The translations under genes and the position numbers were made by a program. From JAYEPK01 sp048569615 (GTDB lineage Archaea > Thermoplasmatota > Penumbrarchaeia > Penumbrarchaeales > Penumbrarchaeaceae), in assembly GCA_048569615.1 (NCBI GenBank), contig JBLIRK010000001.1:117179-181178 (forward strand): a stretch of DNA of 64,000 nt, written 5' to 3'. Below are positions 17,745 to 27,285 of this stretch, piece by piece. Under the pieces are notes generated by a model. The model did not search any database and had not been told where the DNA came from. It worked only from the letters and a program-made list of their open reading frames with translations. Position 1 is the first letter of the stretch. The number at the start of each line of letters is the position of its first letter.

Positions 17745-18533
17745 ATGAAAGCAAAATTGGGACAGATAATTCTAGGAATTATACTAATCGCATCACTGGC
17801 AGTGATACCCGGAGCGGGTGCGGTGACGATGGGATACACGGATCCTACGGGGGACCTCGATAATGAGGGGATGCCTCCCGGCGTGATACCGAATGTGGAT
17901 ATCGTCGAGCTCAGGGTGGACGATTCCGGTGACACTGTTGTGGCCGAAATGGACGTAGACGGTATCATAGACTACGAGGAGACTTACGACCACGAAAGGC
18001 TCTATTACCATTACCATATCGAATTCGAACTAACGGGCGATTCCCAGAGGGACTGCTGGATAGAGATCGATACAAACGCCGAAACATACGTATTTCATGT
18101 TCCTTCAAGCTCGGACATGAACGATCTGAGCGGAATGTTCTCCGGACAGAACACCTCCACCTTGAGGGTTGAGGTGCCCAAGGCATGGTTCGAGGGGAAT
18201 GCGATCCTGGACATCAGCGCCAGCACCACGGTCGGAGATCTGATGGACTACTGCGACGATGATGTCAACGAGGATTTCGAAGGAGGCACCCCCATAGGCG
18301 GCGATGACGATGATGTCGTCGTTGATGATGATGATGTTGCGGATGATGATACGGTCGATGACGACACAGCCGACGACGATACCACCGATGATGATACGAC
18401 CGATGATGATTCGACAGATGATGATACCGATGATGATGATGACGACAGCCCTGGTTTCGAGATCTTCCTTCTCATGCCAGCGTTGATAGCCGTCGCTCTG
18501 ATATCAATGCTCTGGAGAAGGAAGAGGAGCTAA
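17745..18533 (+). CDS. Secreted protein with Asp-rich linker and PGF-CTERM-like sorting signal
   Basis: This 262-residue exported protein has unknown function. A signal peptide (about 1-26, ending GAGA) leads to a small acidic beta domain (about 27-175) that I do not recognise. A linker of almost only Asp with Thr/Ser ('DDDTTDDDTTDDDSTDDD' pattern) follows. The end reads 'SPGFEIFLLMPALIAVALIS' then 'MLWRRKRS': a PGF motif (about P236-F238), a hydrophobic helix and a basic cluster, the tripartite layout of archaeosortase A substrates. If so, the protein is cleaved after export and lipid-linked. The GAT-rich linker DNA (18300-18450) creates long spurious open frames on the other strand. The assignment of the sorting signal is by motif only. 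Confidence 0.75.
   Translation: MKAKLGQIILGIILIASLAVIPGAGAVTMGYTDPTGDLDNEGMPPGVIPNVDIVELRVDDSGDTVVAEMDVDGIIDYEETYDHERLYYHYHIEFELTGDSQRDCWIEIDTNAETYVFHVPSSSDMNDLSGMFSGQNTSTLRVEVPKAWFEGNAILDISASTTVGDLMDYCDDDVNEDFEGGTPIGGDDDDVVVDDDDVADDDTVDDDTADDDTTDDDTTDDDSTDDDTDDDDDDSPGFEIFLLMPALIAVALISMLWRRKRS
18300..18450. repeat. Low-complexity (GAT/GAC)n tract
   Basis: Imperfect GATGATGACAC-type repeats encode the Asp-rich linker of the secreted protein. Shorter copies encode similar linkers at about 20400-20432 and 22918-22995. Slippage at such tracts could change linker length between strains. Confidence 0.8.
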
Positions 18534-18619
18534 TAGTCCTTACCTGCGATTTGGGAATCGGTTACCTTGTGCAATGGATACTCTAGAGTGTTACATCGAA
18601 AGAGGTATTAGGTAAATCA

Positions 18620-20563
18620 TTGAATCGAGTTGATATGACAGGGGATCTGAGCGATTTCAATTTTGTAAAAATACCGATCGTCATTCTCGGTCTCATGCTC
18701 TCCTCGATCACTTTACCTTTCCTTCTATCACAGCCGGTCCAACCTTTGATGCTCAACAATCTGGAGCTTGTCACTGTTGATCAAACATCCGCAGAGGTCA
18801 CCTGGACAACGAACCTGAGATCGGATACTAGGATTCAGTGGGGAGAGACTGAGGAACTGGACAACGAGATCGTTATCGATGAAAGCACGAACTATCACCT
18901 CGGAAGGATGCCGAACTTGGAACCGGGAACTTCCTTTCATTTCAGGATCGGCTCCGGAAGCACATGGTCGGAGGTCTACTCTTTTTCAACCCTTACCTCT
19001 CCCGGAATCGAACCGATCCTCACTTTTGCCATGTTCAGCGATACCCATATTTCGGTCGATGGATACAATACCGTAACGGGATTCATGGCTGGTGATTCGG
19101 AAAGGCTTCTGGGATCCATGGTAGAAGAATTGAATTCCATCGATGGATTGGAATTCGCAATCCTTCTCGGGGACAACACCAATGGTCTCCCTGCGGATTA
19201 CGAGTCTTTCTCCTCGATAATGGCCACTATGAATATTCCATGGTATCCGGTCATGGGAAACTGGGACAAGACCGTGGATGAATGGGCAACACTTGCCTCG
19301 CTCCATTACGGATTAGAGGAAACATATTACAGTTTTGACCAGGGTGGATTCCACTTCGTTTTTCTGGACAGCGCGGTACAGGATGAGATCGGAGGCTCGA
19401 TTGGTGCAGACCAGTTGTCATGGTTGGAGTCTGACCTAGACGTGAATAAGGGAAAAATGACAATGGTCTTTCTCCATCATCCTGTTCAAATGGAAGGTGA
19501 TGTGGGACTGGACGAACTATCCAGATCCCGGTTGATGGAAATATTCGACAGGAGAGCTTGGGTAGTAAGTGTAACGGGAGGTCACAACCATTTGAACGAA
19601 CTGGAAACGGGCTCATTCGGGATTTACAATTCAATTGCATCGGTGGTCCAGTACCCCATTGGATACAGCGTTGTCAGTGTTTATGAGGGAAGCTTTACCC
19701 AGTCCTTCCGTAAAATCCCATCCGAGCTTGAGACCTCCGAGGAGAGCAGATTGAGGATGGAGGCATCATCGGGCAACCAGGATGCTGACATGGAATATCT
19801 CGGAGAGCTTCATGAAAGGAGCATGCGGGTCGATCTTAACGATCACTACCCTGTCGTTGAAAGGATAACAGCGACTCCGGAGAGATTGTATCCGGGCGAA
19901 ACCAGCTTGATCGAGGTTTCGGCATTCGATCCGGACGGCTCCGACATCTCCGTCGATTTCGAAGCTGACGCCGGCAAGATCTCCGATGAAGGGAGATCGG
20001 CCGTATGGAAGGCTCCGGATGAGATCGGACGTTACACCATCTCGGTCATTGTGTCCGACGGAAGCCTTGAAGTCGAGGATACCGTGAACCTTTTTGTCCT
20101 GGACCCTTCGGAACCAATCAACCATGCACCAGTAATATCGGAAATGAACATCTCCAGGGAGGAGGTCGATCCAGGGGAAACGGTTGCAGTCACCGTAACG
20201 GCCGTGGATGAAGACGGCGATGAGATCTTGTATGGCTATACCGTAAGTGGCGGAGCGATCTCCGGTTCCGGGAATTCGGTGGAATGGACCCTGCCGGAAG
20301 CGGCCGGCGATTATATCATCACCGTCCAGGTCCATGACCAATTTGAAGCCTCGAACGAGATGAAGGGGGAGGTAACCGTCAAGGCGGTCCTGCCTAATTC
20401 CGACGACGACGAGCCGTCTGATGATGATGATGACCAAATCCCCCATATCAGTGATGAAGATGACCTTTTTTCACTCGCGGAAGTGCTTGTGATGATAATC
20501 TTCGTTACATTCGTGTTCACTGTGAGTCTCCTGCTTATGCTGAGAAGAAGGAAAAGATTCTGA
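18620..20563 (+). CDS. Extracellular calcineurin-like metallophosphoesterase with Ig-like domains
   Basis: This 647-residue predicted secreted phosphoesterase is anchored at its C-terminus. After an export helix (about 17-36) comes an Fn3-like purple-acid-phosphatase N-domain (about 43-125), then the catalytic domain with the metal motifs 'SDTHIS', 'LLGDNTN', 'GNWD', 'LHHPV' and 'GGHNHLNE'. The usual GNHD reads GNWD, so the metal-binding Asn is kept but the His that normally stabilises the transition state is replaced by Trp; some bacterial family members also vary here. Two Ig/PKD-like repeats (about 415-595), an Asp-rich stretch and a membrane helix end the protein. The start is TTG 18620 or ATG 18635; neither has a strong ribosome binding site. 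Substrate unknown. Confidence 0.82.
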   Translation: MNRVDMTGDLSDFNFVKIPIVILGLMLSSITLPFLLSQPVQPLMLNNLELVTVDQTSAEVTWTTNLRSDTRIQWGETEELDNEIVIDESTNYHLGRMPNLEPGTSFHFRIGSGSTWSEVYSFSTLTSPGIEPILTFAMFSDTHISVDGYNTVTGFMAGDSERLLGSMVEELNSIDGLEFAILLGDNTNGLPADYESFSSIMATMNIPWYPVMGNWDKTVDEWATLASLHYGLEETYYSFDQGGFHFVFLDSAVQDEIGGSIGADQLSWLESDLDVNKGKMTMVFLHHPVQMEGDVGLDELSRSRLMEIFDRRAWVVSVTGGHNHLNELETGSFGIYNSIASVVQYPIGYSVVSVYEGSFTQSFRKIPSELETSEESRLRMEASSGNQDADMEYLGELHERSMRVDLNDHYPVVERITATPERLYPGETSLIEVSAFDPDGSDISVDFEADAGKISDEGRSAVWKAPDEIGRYTISVIVSDGSLEVEDTVNLFVLDPSEPINHAPVISEMNISREEVDPGETVAVTVTAVDEDGDEILYGYTVSGGAISGSGNSVEWTLPEAAGDYIITVQVHDQFEASNEMKGEVTVKAVLPNSDDDEPSDDDDDQIPHISDEDDLFSLAEVLVMIIFVTFVFTVSLLLMLRRRKRF

Positions 20564-20649
20564 ATTCGGGATCATGCCGGAAAATGGAAGGGGAATTGAA
20601 TCCAATTAGAGCACCGGGGAAGGAGATTTACGCCAGCCCATTCAATTAG

Positions 20650-20660
20650 TATTAATATCA
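20650..20660 (+). promoter_or_regulatory. TATA box, likely leaderless promoter of the Fn3 gene
   Basis: TATTAATATCA is centred about 27 bases before the ATG at 20682, and no ribosome binding site precedes that ATG, as expected for a leaderless archaeal transcript. Confidence 0.55.
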
Positions 20661-20681
20661 TACCCAACAATCTCAATTTCC

Positions 20682-23117
20682 ATGACAAGGAGAGAGAGTG
20701 GGCAATTTTTGCTCTGCGTGATGACCGTTATCATCTCCACGGCATCCCTTACCTTCCTCGGATCCGCAGGGATTTACTCGGTGGGAGAAGTGGAAACTTT
20801 GCTTTCCGGTCCCAATTCTCCAGAGGAGGAAACACGATCTACACGATCGGCCGTAGGAGAGGAGATCTACTACGACGAGTTGGGCACTCTGATCGGATGG
20901 GAATATACCGTCAACAGCAACAAGAACTCTTCGGTATATTCGGATGGGTCGCATATGAGCGTTAGCAACTACGGAGATAGCAGACTTGGTTACTGGGGCC
21001 CCATAGTCGAGAAGGAACTTCCGGAGCAGATCTCCACCAAAGAGGATTTCATTATCGATATCAGGTTCTATATCGAGGCGGACCACACCAATTACGGCAT
21101 CAGGGCCAGGCTGGACCTGATGGACGAGAATAATAATACCGCTGCATGGATGGAATACAAGGATGAGAAGATAGTCAGCTATAACGGGAAAGCATACATC
21201 AATGCCGAGGACAAGAGAATATGGGAAAGGGAGGATTACTATCTAGGACCTTTGAACTTCGACCACCGTCTGAGCATTGCCAGGAACGGTACAAAATGGT
21301 ATGCGTATTTCGATAAAGATCTCATGTCGAGTCTCAACGTCGAACCGCATTACAACTGCACCAAGATCAGGGTGACCTTTCAGAAGGTTAACGATCTTCT
21401 GGCCAGGGAACCTCATCTGGATTATATAAAAATTAAGAAAGGGAACCTGCTTCCGGAAGTACCCGAAAATTTCGAGGGTACGCTTTTCAGGGACGAGGGA
21501 AGGGTCAGCCTTTCCTGGTCTCCAAGTTCCGAGATCAACTACGACGGCTTCAGAATATACAGAAGCGAGGGGGATGCCGGTTTCTTGCATATAGCCACGA
21601 TTGATAGGAGCAAGTTCAGCTACGAGGATCTACTGCCCTCAAAGGGTAATTATTCATACAGAATGACAGCCTACAATACCTTCATCCAGAGCAACTTCAG
21701 CGAAGCACTCAAATTCGATTATACCACGGTTCCCTCGGAACCACGGAACTTCACCATCGATCCAAACACGGAGAACATCGTAGTAAGATGGATGGAGCCG
21801 GACGATGACGGAGGAATTGATCTCACGGAATATACCTTATACCGCAGGAACTCCACGGGTGGCGAATTCGTTCTCTCCCGCTTTCAAGCTGGGAATGTAT
21901 CCTACCTATACACGGATGAGAATGTTTCCCTGGGTTGGACCTATACTTATTATCTTACGGCAGCGAACGAACTTGGGGAATCCCCGAAGGGAGAAGGGAA
22001 AGAGATCATCTACATCTTTCCTTCATCCGCCCCGCTGAACCTGACCCTTGAATACGGGATGAACCAGGTAAACCTCACCTGGGAGCCTCCATCCTTTCTG
22101 GGAGGGAGCACTGACTTTGAATACAAGGTCCACAGGAACACTTCCTTCAGCAACGAGGAGATCATTGCCACATTGAGCCACCAACACATGGAATACCTGG
22201 ACAGACACGTCCCCGAGAACGGAACCTACAGATATTTCGTAACCGTTGTGAACGAGGCCGGAGAATCTCCACCCAGCAATGAGGCCTCGGTTTACGTCCA
22301 GATATGCTATTTCAGGCCCGATCCCCCCGTGGACCTGGTACTTGAGTTCGTGAACGATACCGTCATTATTGCGTGGGGAAATCCTCCCAGAAGCGGAGGC
22401 ATGGCAATTGAGGAATACAGGATCTATAGAGGGATAGAAACTGGTGATCTGGACTTACTTGCCTCGGTTCCAGCCAGCAATACCACTCATACCGACCCGG
22501 ATATCATCAATAACCGAACGTACTATTATGCCGTGACAGCCGTAAATCAGGTTGGAGAATCCAACAGGAGCGTTGAGGCCTCCATCCTGGTCAGGATCAC
22601 CACCTTCACTCCCCCGGATCCTCCGACCAACCTTCGGCTGGAATTTGCTTCCAATCAGGTGATGATTACATGGGATGCGCCCTTAAAACAAGGCGGCTCA
22701 CCGGTCGTCGAGTACAGAATCTATCGAAGGGTCGAGGATGGTGAGTGGTCCCGAATATCGACCGCAGGCCATCTCGAAAGGAAGCACATCGATGCTGATC
22801 TGGCCAATCTCACAACATATTCATACAGGCTCACCGCGGTCAATGCGATCGGGGAATCCGAGCCGGGACCCTCTGAGGAGATCTATGTTATCCTCAAGGG
22901 ATGGAACGGGACCAGCCCGGACGATGACGACGACATCGATGATGATACATCAGACGATGATCAAGATGACGATACGGCAGATGACGATGACGGCAAGGAT
23001 GGAGGAGATAACACACTTCTTGTAGCCATAGCTATCATCCTTGCGATCGTTGCCTTCGCAGCGATCATAGGTCTGATAATGATGATGGTCAGGAACAGGG
23101 AAGATGAAGAGGAATGA
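20682..23117 (+). CDS. Membrane-anchored surface protein with five fibronectin type III domains
   Basis: This 811-residue exported protein has a signal/anchor helix near residues 8-28, then a beta-rich domain of about 200 residues (residues 60-255) that looks like a concanavalin/laminin-G-type jelly roll. Five consecutive Fn3 domains of about 95 residues follow, each starting 'P--P-nl-l-----v-l-W--P' and ending 'Y-v-A-N--GES---', the classical pattern. An Asp-rich spacer, one helix (about 777-801) and a short acidic tail (REDEEE) complete it. Carbohydrate or cell-surface binding is the likely role, but the sequence shows no catalytic motif. It follows two other secreted proteins on the same strand, and each of the three appears to have its own promoter. 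Confidence 0.8.
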   Translation: MTRRESGQFLLCVMTVIISTASLTFLGSAGIYSVGEVETLLSGPNSPEEETRSTRSAVGEEIYYDELGTLIGWEYTVNSNKNSSVYSDGSHMSVSNYGDSRLGYWGPIVEKELPEQISTKEDFIIDIRFYIEADHTNYGIRARLDLMDENNNTAAWMEYKDEKIVSYNGKAYINAEDKRIWEREDYYLGPLNFDHRLSIARNGTKWYAYFDKDLMSSLNVEPHYNCTKIRVTFQKVNDLLAREPHLDYIKIKKGNLLPEVPENFEGTLFRDEGRVSLSWSPSSEINYDGFRIYRSEGDAGFLHIATIDRSKFSYEDLLPSKGNYSYRMTAYNTFIQSNFSEALKFDYTTVPSEPRNFTIDPNTENIVVRWMEPDDDGGIDLTEYTLYRRNSTGGEFVLSRFQAGNVSYLYTDENVSLGWTYTYYLTAANELGESPKGEGKEIIYIFPSSAPLNLTLEYGMNQVNLTWEPPSFLGGSTDFEYKVHRNTSFSNEEIIATLSHQHMEYLDRHVPENGTYRYFVTVVNEAGESPPSNEASVYVQICYFRPDPPVDLVLEFVNDTVIIAWGNPPRSGGMAIEEYRIYRGIETGDLDLLASVPASNTTHTDPDIINNRTYYYAVTAVNQVGESNRSVEASILVRITTFTPPDPPTNLRLEFASNQVMITWDAPLKQGGSPVVEYRIYRRVEDGEWSRISTAGHLERKHIDADLANLTTYSYRLTAVNAIGESEPGPSEEIYVILKGWNGTSPDDDDDIDDDTSDDDQDDDTADDDDGKDGGDNTLLVAIAIILAIVAFAAIIGLIMMMVRNREDEEE

Positions 23118-23141
23118 ATCCTTGATTTTTCTAAAATTACA

Positions 23142-24350
23142 TCAGCATGTAAACTCGATGAACAGGTCCAGGTAGTCCGATATAAGCCTGGTGATGAGGA
23201 AATTTTCCTTGACAAATCGATGCGCGTTCTCTCCCATTCTCCTGGACTTCTCCACGTCCCGGAGTAGACCGATGATGGCTTCTGCAAAACCATCGTTGTC
23301 CCGAGGATCGAGAAGGAAGCCGCTGACTCCATCCTGGACCTGTAGCGGGATTCCTCCGACATTTGTAGTAACGACAGGTGTTCCCTTCCAGAGCGCCTCC
23401 GTTACCGTCAATCCAAAACCTTCCTTCAGCGACTTCTGTATTATCACATCCGCCTTCCTCTGAAGTGCATTCACGAAGAGCTCCTCGGCATTGACGACCA
23501 GTATGACATCACCAGATTCAATCAGGTCCTTGGATGCCTCCTCGACCTCTTTGAAAACGTCCCACCCCTCCGGATCGTCGGAAGCCATGCTCCCGCAGAG
23601 CACCAGACGGCAGCTCTCCTTCTCCCTGACCTTTCGAAAAACATCGACGACTCCCTTGGGATCCTTCCATATATCGAACCTTGACACCTGGGCGATTACA
23701 GGTCTGTCAAGCGGGATGTTGTGCCTTTCGAACTCTCTCTCCACAACATCATCCGTTATGGGTCTGTTCTTCTCTATCAGCGGGTCGATCGCCGGTCGAA
23801 TTATGTACTGGGCAATCCCCAGATCGGATTTCATGTACTCCTCCTTGGATACTATCATGCCATCGTACCTTTCCACGAAGTCCTTCAGAAAATCCCAGAG
23901 TTGGGGATTGGGATCCGAAACATCGATATGGAGCCTCCAGATCCAGGGCTGCCCCTTATCATAAAACGATATGAGCGGGAGGGGCTGGGGGTCATGGACG
24001 ACAACCGCATCATGGTCGATATGGTTGTATGTGGAGAACTCCCTGTTTGTCTCGGTATAAGTTCTCTTGATATCGTCGGTAAGTTCCATCCTGCCACCCT
24101 GGAGACCATTGTGGAAACTCTTTGTTATTTCAAAGAAATCTGGAAATCCCTTGAGAATACTCCATTCGATATCAACCCCCATGTGGTTAAGTAGTGGTAT
24201 CATGGAGTTGAGCATCTCTGCCACCCCGCCTCCGTCGGATGTGGAATTTATCGTAAGGAACTTCTTTCCCCGAAGCTTTTCAGCTTTACTCATCAGTTCG
24301 TCGATCCTGTCTTCTCCGACAATATCGCTGTAATCCTTTAGCTCTTTCAT
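23142..24350 (-). CDS. treT: Trehalose glycosyltransferring synthase-like GT4 enzyme (TreT type)
   Basis: This 402-residue glycosyltransferase of family GT4 resembles TreT, which makes trehalose from NDP-glucose and glucose reversibly. The N-terminus 'ELKDYSDIVGEDRIDEL' and 'INSTSDGGGVAEMLNSMIPL' match the archaeal TreT pattern well, so I start at ATG 24350; the frame continues to a TTG at 24431 just after the upstream gene, which would add 27 residues. The donor-site motif 'KSLKEGFGLTVTEALW' with its two Glu is intact, as is 'VTTNVGGIPLQV'. The gene lies in line with the OtsA-OtsB fusion, so both belong to trehalose metabolism. Having two synthesis routes together may reflect osmolyte supply and recycling. 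Another GT4 specificity cannot be excluded. Confidence 0.82.
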   Translation of the reverse strand: MKELKDYSDIVGEDRIDELMSKAEKLRGKKFLTINSTSDGGGVAEMLNSMIPLLNHMGVDIEWSILKGFPDFFEITKSFHNGLQGGRMELTDDIKRTYTETNREFSTYNHIDHDAVVVHDPQPLPLISFYDKGQPWIWRLHIDVSDPNPQLWDFLKDFVERYDGMIVSKEEYMKSDLGIAQYIIRPAIDPLIEKNRPITDDVVEREFERHNIPLDRPVIAQVSRFDIWKDPKGVVDVFRKVREKESCRLVLCGSMASDDPEGWDVFKEVEEASKDLIESGDVILVVNAEELFVNALQRKADVIIQKSLKEGFGLTVTEALWKGTPVVTTNVGGIPLQVQDGVSGFLLDPRDNDGFAEAIIGLLRDVEKSRRMGENAHRFVKENFLITRLISDYLDLFIEFTC

Positions 24351-24449
24351 GGAATTACCAACCAGGAACCCTTTGCTGAACGGAATATCGTTTTTATAGA
24401 TTTGGTAGCCGCTGCAGCCTACCTGCCGCAAATGTTATGAAACTCCAAA

Positions 24450-26633
24450 TTACGAATTCAAGAAAGAGGCAAGGACCCTTCTCACTTCCCCAACGCTCTT
24501 GATATGGTACTTCGCAAGGGAATTCGAGAATCCGACCCTGATGGTGCAGCCATTATCTCCCACCGCTTCGAACATGTCCTCGTCGGTCCAATCGTCGCCG
24601 ATAGCCAGGATGAAGTCCCACTCGTCCCTTGCAAGCCATACCTTCACACCTCTACCCTTGTTTATTCCCGTGTTCTTTACCTCTATCACCTTGTTACCGT
24701 CCAGCACTCCGACGTTGAGGTTTGATGTCATATTGTGCAGGGTTTCCTTCATCTCGCTCAATTGCGCCATTGCCTGGTTTTGGTCTGCCATCCTGTAATG
24801 CCATGCGAGTGAGAAGCTCTTCTCCTCGATGAAGGTTCTGGGGGTTTTCACAACGTAGGACCTTAGCACCGGCCTGATGGTCTCCTTCCATTTGTCATCC
24901 ATGGCCTCTATCATTCTCCAGTTCTCGCCCCTGGGCCTTATCCAGACGCCATGCTCTCCCACAATGCCAATATCCAGTTCCCCGAACCAATCCTCCAGGG
25001 TTTCCCTATCCCTGCCGCTGACTATCACCAATTCGTTCCCCACGGCCCTGGAAAGCTGGTCCAGGACCTTCAGTATGACATCGTCGGGTTTTGCTTCCTC
25101 AGGTGTGCTCTGGAACTCCTTCAGCGTACCGTCATAGTCCAGCAGTATCAATCTCCTGGATGCGGACCCGTAGTTGCTTCTCAATCTCTTACGAATGGCT
25201 TGATCGAACCTCTTGGCCCCTCGCTTGTTATGGAGCTTCCTGACCTCAGAAAGGTCGTTTATGAAATCGCCTGCCCATCTGTCCACATCATATTCCCTTA
25301 TCCTTTCTCTCATGACCATGTTGCCCCTTTTCTGCTTCTCGATCTCCATTTCAAGGGCCTCGAAGATGGATTCGGCAACCTCTTCCGTATTGTTGGGATT
25401 CACGAGCAGGCCTTCCCCGAGCTCCTTGGATGCCCCCGCAAGCTCGGATAGCACAAGGACTCCGGTATTATCGTTCCGGCAGGCAATGTATTCCTTGGCG
25501 ATAAGGTTCATCCCATCCCTGAGAGGATTGATCAGAGCGACGTCCGCGATATTGTATAGGGCAAGGAGCTGGTCCTGGGATATCTTCTGGAAAATGTACC
25601 AGATCGGAACCCATCCCATGGAGGTGTACCTGCCGTTCACCATGCCAACAAGCTGCTCGACCTCGTGCTTGAGGTCCTGATAAGTATCCACCTTCTCCCT
25701 TGAAGGGCTGGCAACCATTATCAGGGTAACCTTCTCGTGGTACTCTGGGTGCTTTTCAAGGAAAAGCGAATAGGCCCTTATTCTCTGCGGTATCCCCTTT
25801 GTATAATCGAGCCTGTCTATTGACATGATTATCTTCCTATCGCCCAGCCTCAGCCTGATCTCCTCCATCTGTTTCTGGACAGCTTCATTTTCGGAGGATC
25901 TGGAGAAGTAATAGTAATCGATGCTTATCGGAAAGGCGTTCACCTTCACATATCTCGGCCCAGCCGTTATTTTTCCAAGGCTGCTTTCGTAACCCAGCAA
26001 CCTCCTGACGCTGCTTATGAAATGCAGCACATAATCATAGGTATGGAATCCAACGAGATCGGAACCCATGATGCCCTTCAGTATCTCCTCTCTCCACGGG
26101 AGCAGTCGGAATACTTCTGAGGAAGGAAAGGGTATATGGAGAAAGAAACCGATCTGAATATCGGGGAGCTTCTCCCTTACCATTTCCGGAACGAGGAACA
26201 GGTGATAATCATGCACCCATAGAATATCATCCTCTCCTGCGATCTTGAGTATCTCATCGGCAAAGGCCTTGTTGACCTTCTTGTAAACCTCCCAATCGTT
26301 CCTATCCATCTTTGTGTACTGTATGAAATAGTGAAACAGAGGCCAGATCGTGTTGTTTGCAAAACCCTCGTAGTACCCTTCCAGATCGGAGCGGGATAAT
26401 CGCACGGCCCGGCATCTGTGCTCTTTGAGGCCATGGTATATGCCATCCAGCTCCTCGGATGTGCATTCGTCGATATTTACACCAGGCCAGCCGACCCAAA
26501 CGGAATTGTAATCCCGATAGAAGGACCTCAGGGCAGTTGCCAGTCCTCCTATGCTCGGAGAAAAATCAAGGTCTGCGCCCTTCCTCCCGATATTGACGGG
26601 AAGTCTGTTGGATGCTATGATTATCCTTTTCAT
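24450..26633 (-). CDS. otsAB: Bifunctional trehalose-6-phosphate synthase/phosphatase (OtsA-OtsB fusion)
   Basis: This 727-residue fusion makes trehalose-6-phosphate and then dephosphorylates it. The start at 26633 follows GGGGAG on the minus strand and aligns with the family; the frame extending to 26696 is not needed. The GT20 domain (about 1-475) has 'SNRLPVN', 'GGLATALRSF', 'WVHDYHLFLVPEMV', 'FLHIPFPSSEVFRLLPWR', 'DRLDYTKGIPQRI' and 'NPLRDGMNLIAKEY'. The HAD-type phosphatase (about 495-720) has the catalytic 'LLDYDGTL', 'IVSGRDR' and 'GDDWTDEDMF'. All key residues are present, so both activities are expected. It sits between a DUF457 membrane protein and the TreT-like enzyme on one strand, a probable stress/osmolyte operon. 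Confidence 0.95.
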   Translation of the reverse strand: MKRIIIASNRLPVNIGRKGADLDFSPSIGGLATALRSFYRDYNSVWVGWPGVNIDECTSEELDGIYHGLKEHRCRAVRLSRSDLEGYYEGFANNTIWPLFHYFIQYTKMDRNDWEVYKKVNKAFADEILKIAGEDDILWVHDYHLFLVPEMVREKLPDIQIGFFLHIPFPSSEVFRLLPWREEILKGIMGSDLVGFHTYDYVLHFISSVRRLLGYESSLGKITAGPRYVKVNAFPISIDYYYFSRSSENEAVQKQMEEIRLRLGDRKIIMSIDRLDYTKGIPQRIRAYSLFLEKHPEYHEKVTLIMVASPSREKVDTYQDLKHEVEQLVGMVNGRYTSMGWVPIWYIFQKISQDQLLALYNIADVALINPLRDGMNLIAKEYIACRNDNTGVLVLSELAGASKELGEGLLVNPNNTEEVAESIFEALEMEIEKQKRGNMVMRERIREYDVDRWAGDFINDLSEVRKLHNKRGAKRFDQAIRKRLRSNYGSASRRLILLDYDGTLKEFQSTPEEAKPDDVILKVLDQLSRAVGNELVIVSGRDRETLEDWFGELDIGIVGEHGVWIRPRGENWRMIEAMDDKWKETIRPVLRSYVVKTPRTFIEEKSFSLAWHYRMADQNQAMAQLSEMKETLHNMTSNLNVGVLDGNKVIEVKNTGINKGRGVKVWLARDEWDFILAIGDDWTDEDMFEAVGDNGCTIRVGFSNSLAKYHIKSVGEVRRVLASFLNS

Positions 26634-26700
26634 GGCGGCTCCCCTTCTTGATGACCTTATAGGCTTTCCTGATATTTTCCAATCCCGGTCCCGCAATGTC

Positions 26701-27198
26701 CTATAAAATGGGATTCACGGACCTTTTCCTGATGTATCTGTCGACAAGGTAGATCAACAGTGAGAATGGATCCTCTTTTTTCCTGATATAAAGATATAAG
26801 ATGGCGAATGCCGGGATCAGGATCAAAAACAGCCTTAATACTAGAAATGCAGGATAGAACGATGGACCCGAATACCCTATGCCGATATCCGAGAGCGGGT
26901 AGAGCCATTTCACTGGGCCCCTGGTTGCCACAGTGTCCAGAATTAGGTGCACAAGCATATTGGAAAATGTAACGTAGAATACCTTCAGCTCCCTGAAGAA
27001 GATCAGCATGAGAAGGGACAGAAAGATCGGGAAAGCGAGATAATGCGTCGATGTCCTGTGGAAGTCTTGGAGGTCGAAGAGGAACGGAACATCCATCACA
27101 ACTGACGCTGCCATGCCAATTAAAATGAGGTCTTTCCTCTTCGTAACGGCTCTGGAAACGACATATCCCCAAAGTAGATGCGCAATGGGACCGGGCAT
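26701..27198 (-). CDS. YdjM/DUF457-family membrane-bound metal-dependent hydrolase-like protein
   Basis: This 165-residue protein has about four membrane helices. It carries the family's sequence marks: 'MPGPIAHLLWG' at the start, 'FHRTSTHYLAFPI' and 'VHLILDTVATRG', in which His and Asp residues are thought to bind a metal. Members are common in archaea and bacteria and some are induced by DNA damage, but no reaction is established. It lies 67 bases upstream of the trehalose synthase gene on the same strand, so it may share its transcript. The function here is unknown. Confidence 0.78.
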   Translation of the reverse strand: MPGPIAHLLWGYVVSRAVTKRKDLILIGMAASVVMDVPFLFDLQDFHRTSTHYLAFPIFLSLLMLIFFRELKVFYVTFSNMLVHLILDTVATRGPVKWLYPLSDIGIGYSGPSFYPAFLVLRLFLILIPAFAILYLYIRKKEDPFSLLIYLVDRYIRKRSVNPIL

Positions 27199-27285
27199 TC
27201 AAAGCATGGATGATAAGCGGAATATTAAACGGTTCTCTAACACCATGTAGGATACGGCAATATCCTATCAATATTATCAATCATC

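Noticed and set aside
18248..18475. Ser-rich minus-strand frame and Met-rich plus-strand frame over the GAT tract
   Set aside because: By-products of the GAT/GAC low-complexity repeat coding the Asp linker.
19766..20446. 226-codon minus-strand frame opposite the metallophosphoesterase
   Set aside because: Antisense shadow of Ig-like repeats with no independent support.
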